A stretch of DNA of 64,000 nucleotides from Vibrio salinus (GTDB taxonomy: Bacteria > Pseudomonadota > Gammaproteobacteria > Enterobacterales > Vibrionaceae), in the NCBI RefSeq assembly GCF_021272385.1, contig NZ_JAJSDZ010000009.1, forward strand, positions 124,001-188,000, in the 5' to 3' direction. The notes beneath the pieces are model-generated. The model did no database searches. It saw only the letters and a list, made by a program, of their open reading frames with translations, and was not told where the DNA came from. The position numbers and the translations under genes were made by a program. Below, piece after piece: positions 11,103 through 20,342 of this stretch (within the stretch, counting starts at the first letter, position 1; every line of letters starts with the position of its first letter).

Positions 11103-12320
11103 ATGAGTAAAGTACAAGTAAAAAAAGTGGTTGTTGCCTACTCTGGCGGTCTTGATACGTCAGTTATTATTCCATGGTTGAAAGAAAACTATGGTGGTTG
11201 TGAAGTGGTTGCTTTTGTTGCAGATGTCGGTCAGGGGGCAGATGAACTGGTTGGTATTGAAGAAAAAGCTATCGCTTCCGGTGCTTCTGAATGTCATGTT
11301 GTTGATCTTAAAAATGAGCTGGTTTCTGATTATATCTACCCAACACTAAAAACCGGTGCGTTGTACGAAGGTAAATATTTGCTGGGTACATCAATGGCTC
11401 GTCCGATTATTGCTAAAGCTCAGGTTGAAGTTGCGCGTAAAGTCGGTGCTGATGCATTAGCGCACGGCTGTACCGGTAAAGGTAACGATCAGGTTCGTTT
11501 TGAAGGTGCGTTTGCTGCACTGGCACCGGACCTGACTGTTATTGCACCATGGCGTGAATGGGATCTGGAAAGTCGTGAAGAGTGTTTGGATTATTTGGCA
11601 AAACGTAATATTCCATGTGCAGCGTCGCTGACCAAAATTTACTCCCGCGATGCGAATGCATGGCATATCTCTACTGAAGGTGGTGTGCTGGAAAGTACAT
11701 GGAATGCACCTAATGACGATTGCTGGACATGGACGGTTGATCCTAAGAAAGCCCCGGATGAAGCAGAAACCGTGACTCTTAAAGTTGAAAAAGGCGCCGT
11801 TGTTGCTGTTGATGGTAAATCTATGTCTCCTTATGATGTACTGGTTTGCCTTAATGAGAAAGGGGTTAAACACGGTGTTGGTCGTATTGATATCGTGGAA
11901 AACCGTCTTGTTGGTATGAAGTCTCGTGGTTGCTATGAAACTCCGGGAGGCACTATTATGATGGAAGCACTTCGTGCCGTTGAACAACTTGTACTGGATA
12001 AAGCCTCTTTCGAATTCCGTGAAGAGCTTGGTATTAAAGCTTCTCATCTTGTGTATGACGGTCGTTGGTTTACTCCGCTATGTCGTTCAATTCTTGCCGC
12101 AACAGAAGAACTGGCACAAGATGTTAACGGCGAAGTGGTGATTGAGCTTTACAAAGGCCACGCAACTGCGATACAAAAACGTTCTGATAACAGTCTGTAT
12201 TCGGAAGAGTTTGCGACATTTGGTGCTGATGATGTTTATGACCAAAGCCATGCTGGAGGCTTCATCCGTCTATACTCATTATCAAGTCGTATTCGCGCAC
12301 TTAATGCAGCAAAAAAATAA
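11103..12320 (+). CDS. argG: Argininosuccinate synthase
   Basis: Joins citrulline and aspartate using ATP. The N-type ATP pyrophosphatase motif [10 protein letters not shown] lies near residue 14. Downstream blocks [13 protein letters not shown] and SMARPIIAK are typical of the enzyme. ATG 11103 (MSKVQVKK) was chosen over an upstream in-frame ATG at 11073 because of the GGAG site just before it and family start points; this gives 405 residues. It is in the ArgG clade common in Vibrio and Gram-positives. The gap after argG holds a strong hairpin before argH. Confidence 0.96.
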   Translation: MSKVQVKKVVVAYSGGLDTSVIIPWLKENYGGCEVVAFVADVGQGADELVGIEEKAIASGASECHVVDLKNELVSDYIYPTLKTGALYEGKYLLGTSMARPIIAKAQVEVARKVGADALAHGCTGKGNDQVRFEGAFAALAPDLTVIAPWREWDLESREECLDYLAKRNIPCAASLTKIYSRDANAWHISTEGGVLESTWNAPNDDCWTWTVDPKKAPDEAETVTLKVEKGAVVAVDGKSMSPYDVLVCLNEKGVKHGVGRIDIVENRLVGMKSRGCYETPGGTIMMEALRAVEQLVLDKASFEFREELGIKASHLVYDGRWFTPLCRSILAATEELAQDVNGEVVIELYKGHATAIQKRSDNSLYSEEFATFGADDVYDQSHAGGFIRLYSLSSRIRALNAAKK

Positions 12321-12353
12321 GTAATAATCATTTTCAGAACAGAAGCAATGTGA

Positions 12354-12384
12354 GGATCTAGACGAAAGGTCTAGATCCCTTTTC
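12354..12384 (+). terminator. Perfect hairpin between argG and argH(A)
   Basis: GGATCTAGAC (12354-12363) and GTCTAGATCC (12369-12378) form a perfect ten-base-pair stem with a GAAAG loop, followed by CTTTTC. The short T-run makes it a weak terminator, an RNA-stability element or a processing site inside the operon. Confidence 0.5.
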
Positions 12385-12403
12385 AGTATTTAGGAGAGAC
12401 ACA

Positions 12404-14278
12404 ATGGCACTATGGGGTGGTAGATTTACCCAGGCAGCAGACGCTAGGTTCAAAGATTTTAATGATTCACTGCGCTTTGATTACCGATTAGCAGAGCAAG
12501 ACATTGTGGGCTCTATCGCATGGTCTAAAGCATTACTGACCGTTAACGTGTTAACTGAAGAAGAGCAACAACGACTGGAACTGGCACTGAATGAGTTAAA
12601 ATTGGCCGTGATGGAAGATCCTGAGCAGATCCTTCGTTCTGATGCCGAAGATATTCATTCCTGGGTAGAGCAACAACTGATCAACCGGGTGGGTGATTTA
12701 GGCAAAAAATTACACACCGGCCGTTCACGTAATGATCAGGTTGCGACCGACCTGAAACTTTGGTGCCGTCAGCAGGGACAACAGTTGCTAATTGCTCTGG
12801 ATCGTTTACAACGTAAATTAGTTGAAGTGGCAAAAGAGCACCAGACAACAGTGTTACCTGGCTATACTCATCTGCAACGGGCTCAACCGGTGACATTCGC
12901 TCATTGGTGTCTGGCTTATGTTGAAATGTTTGAACGTGATTACTCCCGTCTGAGTGATGCGATTAACCGTTTGGACACCTGTCCGCTTGGTTCCGGCGCT
13001 CTGGCCGGGACAGCGTATTCCATTGATCGGGAAAAACTGGCTCATAATTTAGGTTTTCGCCGGGCAACCCGAAACTCTCTGGATTCCGTTTCTGATCGGG
13101 ACCACGTCATGGAATTAATGACGACGGCATCCATTTCTATGCTGCATTTATCGCGCCTTTCTGAGGATATGATTTTCTATAACTCGGGTGAATCGGGTTT
13201 CATTGAATTAGCAGATACTGTGACTTCTGGTTCCTCATTAATGCCACAGAAGAAAAACCCGGATGCTTTAGAGCTTATCCGTGGTAAGACCGGCCGGGTA
13301 TATGGCTCTCTTGCCGGTATGATGATGACAGTAAAAGCGTTGCCTCTGGCGTATAATAAAGATATGCAGGAAGACAAAGAGGGCTTGTTTGACGCACTGG
13401 ATACCTGGAATGACTGTATGGAAATGGCAGCTCTTTGTTTTGATGGTATTAAGGTTAATGAAGATCGCACTCTGGAAGCCGCTAAGCAGGGCTATGCCAA
13501 TGCCACTGAGCTTGCTGATTACCTTGTATCGAAAGGCATCCCATTCCGTGAAGCGCACCATATCGTGGGTGTCGCTGTTGTCGGAGCGATTGCGAAAGGT
13601 TGTGCTCTGGAAGAATTATCACTGGATGAACTGAAAGAATTTTCCGGTGTTATTGAAAACGATGTGTATGAAATTCTTACTATTGATTCGTGCCTTGATA
13701 AGCGTAGTGCTTTGGGGGGGGTATCTCCGGTTCAGGTGGCATACGCCGTTGAACAGGCGCAGAAACGAATGGGTAAACATAATGCGAACGCGGTGAAAGT
13801 TCGTCCGGCCCGTTTGACGGATATTGAATCTCTGGAAGGGATGGTCGCTTATTGGGCGAATCTTGGAGAGAACCTGCCGCGCTCCCGCAGTGAATTAATC
13901 CGCGATATTGGTTCTTTTGCGGTGGCAGAACATCAGGGTGAGGTCACCGGTTGTGCTTCTCTGTATGTGTATGACTCCGGACTTGCAGAAATCCGTTCTC
14001 TGGGCGTGGAAGCCGGCTGGCAGGGTCAGGGGCAGGGCAAGGCCATTGTCAGCTATCTGGTTAGCCGGGCGAAGCAGATGGCAATTAAGAAAGTGTTTGT
14101 TTTAACCCGCACACCGGAATTCTTTATGAAGCAAGACTTCCTGCCTACGTCGAAAACCTTGTTACCAGAAAAAGTATTAAAAGATTGTGATAAATGCCCT
14201 CGTCAGCATGCCTGTGATGAAGTGGCGCTGGAAGTGAATCTGGATGATGATCTTATCTATAAGGCGAATGTCGCTTAA
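12404..14278 (+). CDS. argH: Bifunctional argininosuccinate lyase / N-acetylglutamate synthase ArgH(A)
   Basis: Two-domain fusion. Residues 1 to about 460 are an argininosuccinate lyase of the fumarase/aspartase superfamily, with the signature [12 protein letters not shown] near residue 275; it splits argininosuccinate into arginine and fumarate. Residues about 464-624 are a GNAT acetyltransferase with the acetyl-CoA loop [10 protein letters not shown] and a C-terminal cluster [10 protein letters not shown] typical of short N-acetylglutamate synthases. Thus the last enzyme of the pathway is joined to the first. The fusion is known from Moritella, Vibrio and Alteromonas, where it replaces a separate argA. 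Length 624 aa is as expected. Confidence 0.95.
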   Translation: MALWGGRFTQAADARFKDFNDSLRFDYRLAEQDIVGSIAWSKALLTVNVLTEEEQQRLELALNELKLAVMEDPEQILRSDAEDIHSWVEQQLINRVGDLGKKLHTGRSRNDQVATDLKLWCRQQGQQLLIALDRLQRKLVEVAKEHQTTVLPGYTHLQRAQPVTFAHWCLAYVEMFERDYSRLSDAINRLDTCPLGSGALAGTAYSIDREKLAHNLGFRRATRNSLDSVSDRDHVMELMTTASISMLHLSRLSEDMIFYNSGESGFIELADTVTSGSSLMPQKKNPDALELIRGKTGRVYGSLAGMMMTVKALPLAYNKDMQEDKEGLFDALDTWNDCMEMAALCFDGIKVNEDRTLEAAKQGYANATELADYLVSKGIPFREAHHIVGVAVVGAIAKGCALEELSLDELKEFSGVIENDVYEILTIDSCLDKRSALGGVSPVQVAYAVEQAQKRMGKHNANAVKVRPARLTDIESLEGMVAYWANLGENLPRSRSELIRDIGSFAVAEHQGEVTGCASLYVYDSGLAEIRSLGVEAGWQGQGQGKAIVSYLVSRAKQMAIKKVFVLTRTPEFFMKQDFLPTSKTLLPEKVLKDCDKCPRQHACDEVALEVNLDDDLIYKANVA

Positions 14279-14353
14279 TTGTATGATTTTTGGTTGATTA
14301 TCAGTATTATCGGAAAAGATCAAAAAAGATCGAATTTTTTTTGAACCATCTTC

Positions 14354-14392
14354 AAAAAGCAGTGTCTATTAAAATACCACTGCTTTTTCTTA
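14354..14392 (+). terminator. First terminator after argH(A)
   Basis: AAAAAGCAGTG (14354-14364) pairs with CACTGCTTTTT (14378-14388), an 11-base-pair stem with a T-run in and after the right arm. The A-rich left arm allows use on the minus strand too. Confidence 0.75.
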
Positions 14393-14405
14393 GATTGAAT
14401 CTAAG

Positions 14406-14447
14406 AAGCCCTGAAACTTGTTATTGGTTTCAGGGCTTTTCTTTTTT
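14406..14447 (+). terminator. Second, tandem terminator after argH(A)
   Basis: AAGCCCTGAAAC (14406-14417) pairs perfectly with GTTTCAGGGCTT (14427-14438), then TTCTTTTTT. Together with the preceding hairpin this makes a double stop for the arginine operon. Confidence 0.85.
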
Positions 14448-14466
14448 ATGGATATCAATTTTTTGG

Positions 14467-14709
14467 CTATTTTCTTTGAGTTATGGGAATGATTAAAAAT
14501 TTCATCAGTAAATGCAAAATGAGCAGCCCATGGCAGGCTACACCAAAGAAAAGAAGCGTAATACTCTCGATGGATTTCGGTTCTTTTATCCCCCACCCAA
14601 GCCATACAGGCCAAAAGAGCAGGCTCAATACCGTCAGTTGAATCATGCATCGCCGGCATCGGCCGATTTTTTTCCAAAACCAGTGTGTTGAACAGGTCTG
14701 GCAGCTCAT
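14467..14709 (-). CDS. Small DUF3624-type membrane protein
   Basis: An 80-residue protein with an N-terminal cysteine cluster (CQTCSTHWFWKKIGRCRRC, two CxxC pairs) that could bind a metal ion, then two hydrophobic helices (about residues 24-40 and 49-69). I recognise it as the DUF3624 family found in Vibrio near oxyR. No function is known to me. A second overlapping minus frame (14390-14677) reads the same DNA without the cysteine motif and was rejected. The assignment rests on memory of the family and the plausible protein pattern. Confidence 0.65.
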   Translation of the reverse strand: MSCQTCSTHWFWKKIGRCRRCMIQLTVLSLLFWPVWLGWGIKEPKSIESITLLFFGVACHGLLILHLLMKFLIIPITQRK

Positions 14710-14811
14710 GGCGTCATCCTTACTCGTACTGACTATAAGATAATGAGGGATAGATTAGGTATTTTGCGGAGTACTTTCAACGAATAACGCGGACTTTCTA
14801 AAAAGTAAAAC

Positions 14812-14840
14812 AAAAGCCCCCGTGGATTAGAGGGGCCTTT
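14812..14840 (-). terminator. Terminator of the peroxiredoxin-glutaredoxin gene
   Basis: On the minus strand AAAGGCCCC pairs with GGGGGCTTT with one mismatch and is followed by TTGTTTT. It begins about 30 bases after the stop codon at 14872. Confidence 0.65.
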
Positions 14841-14871
14841 GTTATTATCCGTGGTTTCTTAGGAGGAAAAA

Positions 14872-15600
14872 TTATGAGAAGTACATTTCCAGATCATCAC
14901 TTCCGCCAATGTGTTTGCCGCCGATGAACACCTGAGGAACGGTTGACCGGCCGGATACCGCTCTCAGGCTGACCGTTGTGGCATCTTTACCTAGAATGAC
15001 TTCTTCATATTGCAGACCTTTGTCAATCAGAAGTTGTTTCGCTTTGGCACAGAATGGGCATCCCGGTTTTGAAAAGACCGTGATGGATTCCTGTACCTGA
15101 TGAGCGGGTGCGACGTATTTCAGCATGGTGTCGGCATCGGACACTTTGAACGGGTCACCGGGTTCATTAGGTTCAATAAACATTTTTTCGATGATGCCAT
15201 CTTTGACCAGCATGCTGTAACGCCATGAGCGTTTGCCAAAGCCAATCTCATTTTTATCGACCAGCAGTCCCATGCCGTCGGTAAATTCACCGTTTCCATC
15301 TGGAATAAACGTAATATTTTCAGCTTCCTGATCGGCTTTCCAGGCATTCATAACAAAGGTGTCATTAACAGAAACACAAAGAATGTCATCGACACCGTGA
15401 TCTTTAAAAACGGGGAACAGCTCATTGTAACGAGGTAGATGGCTGGACGAACATGTTGGGGTATAAGCACCAGGCAAACTGAATACAATAACGGTTTTGC
15501 CTTTAAATAATTTGTCGGTGGTGACATTGACCCACTGGTCACCCTGGCGTGTAGGAAAGGTAACCTGAGGTACAGCCTGGCCTTCTTTTGATGTGAACAT
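14872..15600 (-). CDS. Hybrid peroxiredoxin 5-glutaredoxin
   Basis: A 242-residue fusion. The N-terminal Prx5 domain (about residues 1-160) carries the peroxidatic-Cys motif [15 protein letters not shown]. The C-terminal glutaredoxin domain (about 168-242) carries CPFC and the glutathione-binding TVPQVFIGG. In homologues of Haemophilus and Vibrio the glutaredoxin part passes electrons from glutathione to reduce hydroperoxides at the peroxiredoxin part. It is divergent from oxyR with only 144 bases between, and an OxyR operator lies there, so peroxide induction is likely. A strong AAAGGA ribosome site precedes the ATG. Confidence 0.95.
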   Translation of the reverse strand: MFTSKEGQAVPQVTFPTRQGDQWVNVTTDKLFKGKTVIVFSLPGAYTPTCSSSHLPRYNELFPVFKDHGVDDILCVSVNDTFVMNAWKADQEAENITFIPDGNGEFTDGMGLLVDKNEIGFGKRSWRYSMLVKDGIIEKMFIEPNEPGDPFKVSDADTMLKYVAPAHQVQESITVFSKPGCPFCAKAKQLLIDKGLQYEEVILGKDATTVSLRAVSGRSTVPQVFIGGKHIGGSDDLEMYFS

Positions 15601-15696
15601 ATTTTTTCCTTTTATTTCGGGTTATTCAGTAGAAGCTTAGCGTTATTTATCATTTTTTGATGGGATAATTATTAAAAAAATCTTTTGATAGTTCTA

Positions 15697-15733
15697 ATCG
15701 TTTAATGCTATGGTTTTGATAGGCAATTTCTAT
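15697..15733. promoter_or_regulatory. OxyR binding site
   Basis: The OxyR consensus is four tetranucleotides ATAG-7-CTAT-7-ATAG-7-CTAT. Here 15697-15733 reads ATCG, 7 bases, CTAT (15708-15711), 7 bases, ATAG (15719-15722), 7 bases, CTAT (15730-15733): 15 of 16 key bases with exact spacing. It lies 12 bases before the oxyR start and can serve both autoregulation of oxyR and activation of the divergent peroxiredoxin gene. Confidence 0.85.
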
Positions 15734-15744
15734 ATGGAATTAGT

Positions 15745-16650
15745 ATGAACATTCGAGACTTTGAATATCTTGTTGCGTTAGCGGATCATAAACATTTCAG
15801 GAAAGCTGCGGAGGCTTGTTTTGTCAGCCAGCCGACGTTGAGTGGTCAGATTCGTAAGTTAGAAGACGAATTAGGAACCGCATTACTTGAACGCAGCAGC
15901 CGCAGAGTATTATTTACTGAAGCGGGGCTTCAGTTGGTCGAACAGGCAAAAACAATTCTTAAAGAAGTGAAAACGTTTAAAGATATGGCCAGCGGGCAGA
16001 GCAGTTCAATGAGTGGTCCGATGCATATAGGCTTTATTCCAACTCTTGGGCCCTATTTATTACCCAGAATTATTCCTGCGGTTAAAACCGAATATCCTGA
16101 TCTGGAACTGTATCTGCATGAAGCGCAGACAGCACAATTGGTCAGGCAGCTTGAAGAGGGGAAATTGGATTGTCTGGTATTGGCCTCGGTTGATGAAACA
16201 CAGCCTTTTAAAGAAATTGAAGTGTATCAGGAGCCGCTTAGTGTGGCTGTACCAAGTGATCATGAATGGGCTGATAGAGAAGTCATCGACATGTCCCTGT
16301 TATCAGGTAAAACGGTTCTTTCTCTGGGAGATGGACATTGTCTTCGTGATCAGGCATTGGGCTTTTGTTTTGCTGCCGGAGCAAAAGATGACGAACGTTT
16401 TAAAGCCACCAGTTTAGAGACGCTACGAAATATGGTGGCAGCCGGAACCGGTATAACACTGCTGCCGGAGTTATCGTTGCCTGCCGAACATGAAAGAGAT
16501 GGTGTGTGTTATATCAGGGCTACCAATCCTGTACCTTCCAGAACCATAGTGCTCGTCTATCGTCCAGGTTCTCCACTGAGAGAACGATATGAACAATTTG
16601 CACAGATGATTAAAGCGCAACTGGAAAAAAGAATTCCTGCCGCGGCTTAA
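15745..16650 (+). CDS. oxyR: Hydrogen-peroxide-sensing LysR-type regulator OxyR
   Basis: LysR family, 301 residues. The N-terminal winged helix-turn-helix (about residues 1-60) contains HFRKAAEACFVSQPTLSGQI. The sensing loop GHCLRDQALGFC holds the two cysteines eight residues apart that correspond to Cys199 and Cys208 of E. coli OxyR, which form a disulfide on exposure to peroxide. It therefore should be a genuine redox sensor that activates catalase and peroxiredoxin genes. It is divergent from the peroxiredoxin-glutaredoxin gene and overlaps its promoter region with an OxyR operator. Confidence 0.97.
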   Translation: MNIRDFEYLVALADHKHFRKAAEACFVSQPTLSGQIRKLEDELGTALLERSSRRVLFTEAGLQLVEQAKTILKEVKTFKDMASGQSSSMSGPMHIGFIPTLGPYLLPRIIPAVKTEYPDLELYLHEAQTAQLVRQLEEGKLDCLVLASVDETQPFKEIEVYQEPLSVAVPSDHEWADREVIDMSLLSGKTVLSLGDGHCLRDQALGFCFAAGAKDDERFKATSLETLRNMVAAGTGITLLPELSLPAEHERDGVCYIRATNPVPSRTIVLVYRPGSPLRERYEQFAQMIKAQLEKRIPAAA

Positions 16651-16652
16651 AT

Positions 16653-16689
16653 AAAAACGGGCAAATGATTTGCCCGTTTTTATTTTTTT
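16653..16689. terminator. Bidirectional terminator between oxyR and mrcA
   Basis: AAAAACGGGCAAA (16653-16665) pairs perfectly with TTTGCCCGTTTTT (16669-16681) around TGA, with T-rich sequence after it and A-rich sequence before it. It serves the convergent oxyR and mrcA genes. Confidence 0.9.
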
Positions 16690-16706
16690 CCTCAGGAATT
16701 TTATTA

Positions 16707-19289
16707 TCAGAATAAGTCTTCGCTGCCACTGGATGTGGAGATGCTGTTGGTAACGTTATTCTGAACATATTCTTTCGGTTCTGTACCTTCCTCAAAATAC
16801 TCAAACATGGACGAGCCATCCGTTTTATTGGTGAGTAACCCTGTCGCACGGTCAATACGAACGCGGATGATATGAACCGGGATGGTTTTTTCTTTTTCAG
16901 GTACTCCCTGAAGCGCTTTCCCCATGAATTCAATCCATGCTGGCTGGGCTGTTTTAGCTCCGGACTCAACGCCTCTGAGCATTTTATTTCCCATGTTAGA
17001 ATTACTGCTGACTTTGCCTAACTGACGATTATGATTGTCAAAACCAACCCAGGCTGTTGCAACAATATCAGGGCCAAAACCATTATACCAGGTATCTTTT
17101 GAATCATTGGTTGTTCCGGTTTTTCCGCCAATATCTCTGCGTTTTAATCTCTGAGCACGCCATCCGGTACCATTCCAGCCAGTACCATCCCTCCAGTTGC
17201 CCCCTCCCCAGATATTGCTGTATAGCATTTCGCGGACAAGGAATGCGTTTTGTGAAGAAATGACCTGAGGCGCATAGGGTGATTGTGTCGCCTGTTCCGG
17301 AGTTTCGGAATCCTGAATATCTGCTACCGGCTGTTGTTCTGTCCCCGGTGCCTTACCGTCATTATTCTCATCATAAGCTTGATTCTCTGATGGTGTGATT
17401 GAGTTCTCTGCACTGTTTTCCGGATGGCAATCATGGTGGCATACCACTTTAGGGGATGCTTTGTAAATCTGATTGCCAAATGGGTCATCAACATGATCAA
17501 TAAAGTAGGCCTGAACGTAGTAGCCACCGTTGGCAAAAACAGAGTATCCCTGAACCAGCTTCACCGGTGACAAGCTACCGGCACCTAAAGCGACCGTTTC
17601 TGAGTCCGGTAATTTGTCGAGTTCAAAACCAAACCGGGTCAGATAATGGCGGGTTTCCTCCAGGCCTACCGCTCTCAATACCCTGACAGCCATTACATTC
17701 TTAGATTGAGCCAGACCTATTTTCATACGGGTTGGACCGCCGTATGTCGGTGGCGAATTTTTTGGCCGCCAGGCTGTGCCCTGACTTTTATCCCACTGGT
17801 TAATTGGGGCATCATTAATCAGTGTTGCCAGCGTCATACCTTTGTGGAGTGCGGCAGAGTAAATGAACGGTTTAATGCCGGAACCAACCTGACGGATGGA
17901 CTGCGTTGCCCGGTTAAATTTACTGTGAATGAAATTAAAACCGCCGACAAGCGCTTTTACTGCACCATCATTCGGGTTCATGGCGACAAAGGCGGTGTTC
18001 GCATTCGGTACCTGACTTAAATGCCAGACTGGTTCCTGATTTTTAGCGGCAATATTCCGGACCCAAATTTGTTCTCCCGGCTGTAGAATATCGGACGGTT
18101 TCTGAGGTGCATTGCCCTGACGTTTATCGGTGATGTATGGCCGTGCCCATTTCATTTCATCCCATGAAATTAACTGGTTGCCAATACTTTTAATATCAAC
18201 ATTTACGGAGTCATCATTTATTTGAGTGACAACGGCCGGGATAAATTCGCCATATGATGGCTGATCTTTCAGCTTTTCAGCAATTTCATCTTCAGTAAAT
18301 GCCGGTTCACCGTCTTTCCACAATACCCGGACAGGTCCTCTGAAGCCGTGTCTCTCATCATAAGCAATCAGATTATGCACAGATGCTTCGTTGGCAGCTT
18401 CCTGAAGTCTGGAATTAACAGTCATGTAGATTCTCATACCGGAAGTGTAGGCATCTTCTCCAAAATGCTTCACCATCCAGGCCCTGGCTATTTCTGCAAC
18501 ATAAGGGGCGTGCAATTGCAGCTCTGCGCCATGGTAACTGGCAATAATCGGTTCCGATTTCGCTTCGTCATATTGTTGCCGTGTAATGTAGTGTTCATCG
18601 AGCATTCGCATTAAGACTACGTTACGCCGGGTTGTTGCTCTGTCCAGAGAATAAATAGGGTTCATCGTAGATGGGGCTTTAGGCAGTCCGGCGATAACGG
18701 CCATTTCGCTCAGAGTCAGATCCTGAACATTTTTCCCAAAATAAACTTGTGCAGCGGCTCCGACACCATATGAACGGTAACCCAGATAAATTTTATTCAG
18801 GTACAGCTCGAGAATTTCATCTTTGGTCAGAAGTTGTTCGATATGAACAGCAATAAAAATTTCTTTAATTTTTCGCATGATTTTCTTTTCATTTGATAAA
18901 AAGAAATTTCTTGCCAGTTGCTGCGTGATGGTACTTGCCCCCTGAGTGGCATTACCTGAAATCATAACGGCCAGGGCTGCACGTACGATACCAATAGGAT
19001 CAAAACCGTAGTGTTCGTAAAAACGGGAATCTTCAGTAGCAATAAACGCCTTAACCAATTCTGGCGGTATTTCTGAAAGCTTTAACGGAATGCGTCTTTT
19101 TTCACCAAATTGGGCAATCAGTTTGCCGTCTTTGCTGAAAACTTGCATCGGTGTTTGCAGTTTTACGTCTTTCAGTGTGGCGACGTCAGGCAGTTCTGGT
19201 TTTACATAATAGTAAAAACCAATAATTGTCCCCGATCCTAAAACAATGCAAATCAATGCAAGTAAAAATAAGCGCTTTATGAACTTCAC
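16707..19289 (-). CDS. mrcA: Penicillin-binding protein 1A
   Basis: Bifunctional class A enzyme that polymerises glycan strands and cross-links peptides in the periplasm. Order of parts in 860 residues: cytoplasmic start and one membrane helix (about 7-28), glycosyltransferase domain with EDSRFYEHYGFD (about residue 86), an OB-like insert, then the transpeptidase with the SxxK motif in GSGIKPF and the KTGT motif in GGKTGTTNDSKDTWYNGF. A Pro/Gln/Asn/Glu-rich insert (about 630-680) sits between transpeptidase parts. It is divergent from the pilM cluster, as in E. coli and Vibrio (mrcA-pilM/hofM). Confidence 0.97.
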   Translation of the reverse strand: MKFIKRLFLLALICIVLGSGTIIGFYYYVKPELPDVATLKDVKLQTPMQVFSKDGKLIAQFGEKRRIPLKLSEIPPELVKAFIATEDSRFYEHYGFDPIGIVRAALAVMISGNATQGASTITQQLARNFFLSNEKKIMRKIKEIFIAVHIEQLLTKDEILELYLNKIYLGYRSYGVGAAAQVYFGKNVQDLTLSEMAVIAGLPKAPSTMNPIYSLDRATTRRNVVLMRMLDEHYITRQQYDEAKSEPIIASYHGAELQLHAPYVAEIARAWMVKHFGEDAYTSGMRIYMTVNSRLQEAANEASVHNLIAYDERHGFRGPVRVLWKDGEPAFTEDEIAEKLKDQPSYGEFIPAVVTQINDDSVNVDIKSIGNQLISWDEMKWARPYITDKRQGNAPQKPSDILQPGEQIWVRNIAAKNQEPVWHLSQVPNANTAFVAMNPNDGAVKALVGGFNFIHSKFNRATQSIRQVGSGIKPFIYSAALHKGMTLATLINDAPINQWDKSQGTAWRPKNSPPTYGGPTRMKIGLAQSKNVMAVRVLRAVGLEETRHYLTRFGFELDKLPDSETVALGAGSLSPVKLVQGYSVFANGGYYVQAYFIDHVDDPFGNQIYKASPKVVCHHDCHPENSAENSITPSENQAYDENNDGKAPGTEQQPVADIQDSETPEQATQSPYAPQVISSQNAFLVREMLYSNIWGGGNWRDGTGWNGTGWRAQRLKRRDIGGKTGTTNDSKDTWYNGFGPDIVATAWVGFDNHNRQLGKVSSNSNMGNKMLRGVESGAKTAQPAWIEFMGKALQGVPEKEKTIPVHIIRVRIDRATGLLTNKTDGSSMFEYFEEGTEPKEYVQNNVTNSISTSSGSEDLF

Positions 19290-19421
19290 CGGATAATCCC
19301 TGTTTAGTTGAAATGCTCAGATGCAATTCGGATAACTTTCCGCTACAAAAACAGCTCTGAAATGGTCGCATATTGTACTACCAATCACGAGTTTTAACAG
19401 AGTCGATTTAAGGGCATGAAC

Positions 19422-20342
19422 ATGGGTAAACGAATCATAACGGGTATTGATATTCGTTGTAATTCTATTCTTGCTATAACCGTAGCTAAAAAGTATGACA
19501 TTTATCAGATACAAATGATCCAAGATATTTCATTAAAAGACAATATCGAGGTCAGAAATATAAATTCTTATCATCAGATTATTGTCAGTGTTTTAAAGAA
19601 AATAAAACAGAAACTGCCAAAAAGCTCATCTCATACTGTGTTTTCTTTACCTGACTCTGAAGTCATTGTAAAAGAAATTGAATTACCGGCGACGGATGCA
19701 CTTTTCCGGCCAGAGCTTTTATTACAGCAATTTGCCAGAGATATCCCGGTTCCGGTTGATGAGCTGGTGGTGGATTATATCTGTGAGCAAAATCGTTATC
19801 ATGTGTTTGCGACCCGAAAAGAGGGGGTGCTTATCCGGAAGAATATTGCCCGGAACGCAGGGTTGACATTGGGTCTGATCGACTTTGAAAAGCAGGCATT
19901 TCTACAAAGCCTTTGTTATTTAAAGGAAGTTTTCCCGGAAAAGACCTCTATTCTTATTGATATCGGAACGCATTATCTGCGTATTGGGGCTTTGCTGAAT
20001 AAGAACCAGTCATTATTCAGGGCGATTGAAATACCTGCCGGAAGCCTTCGTTCTCAAACAATGATACCTGAATTCGTGGCGGAAGAATGGAAACGAGCGG
20101 CCTCATTCTATTCTTCAGAATTTCTCTCTGAGTCGGTATTTGTTTGCCTATCTCCTGATTACCCTTCTGAAATTTTCACAATACTGGCAGAAAAAATGCC
20201 ATGCCATTGTGTCCGGGTTGAATCTTTACAGCATTTCCCTTCTGTGCCCGGGCTGGATTTAATGATTAATGAACCTTTTATCGCAATTGGTAATGCGCTA
20301 AGAGGATTCCACAGTATTGAGAAGAATAAATATGCTGCATGA
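19422..20342 (+). CDS. pilM: Type IV pilus inner-membrane platform protein PilM
   Basis: Actin-like (FtsA-fold) cytoplasmic protein that in type IV pilus machines binds the N-terminal tail of PilN. The phosphate-loop region is visible as ITGIDIRCNSILAI near the N-terminus and LIDIGTHYLRIGAL near residue 184. I chose ATG 19422 over 19416 because an AAGGG ribosome site is then seven bases away. At 306 residues it is shorter than the usual PilM of about 340-350. It overlaps pilN by 11 bases. Position between mrcA and aroK is that of pilMNOPQ in Vibrio and hofMNOPQ in E. coli. Confidence 0.88.
   Translation: MGKRIITGIDIRCNSILAITVAKKYDIYQIQMIQDISLKDNIEVRNINSYHQIIVSVLKKIKQKLPKSSSHTVFSLPDSEVIVKEIELPATDALFRPELLLQQFARDIPVPVDELVVDYICEQNRYHVFATRKEGVLIRKNIARNAGLTLGLIDFEKQAFLQSLCYLKEVFPEKTSILIDIGTHYLRIGALLNKNQSLFRAIEIPAGSLRSQTMIPEFVAEEWKRAASFYSSEFLSESVFVCLSPDYPSEIFTILAEKMPCHCVRVESLQHFPSVPGLDLMINEPFIAIGNALRGFHSIEKNKYAA

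Noticed and set aside
11457..12047. 196-codon open frame opposite argG
   Set aside because: It lies wholly inside argG on the other strand, has a Phe/Thr/Asn-rich sequence typical of an antisense frame, and resembles no known protein.
14290..14496. 68-codon open frame after argH(A)
   Set aside because: It reads through both terminators; the Lys/Phe/Leu-rich sequence is the translation of the hairpins.
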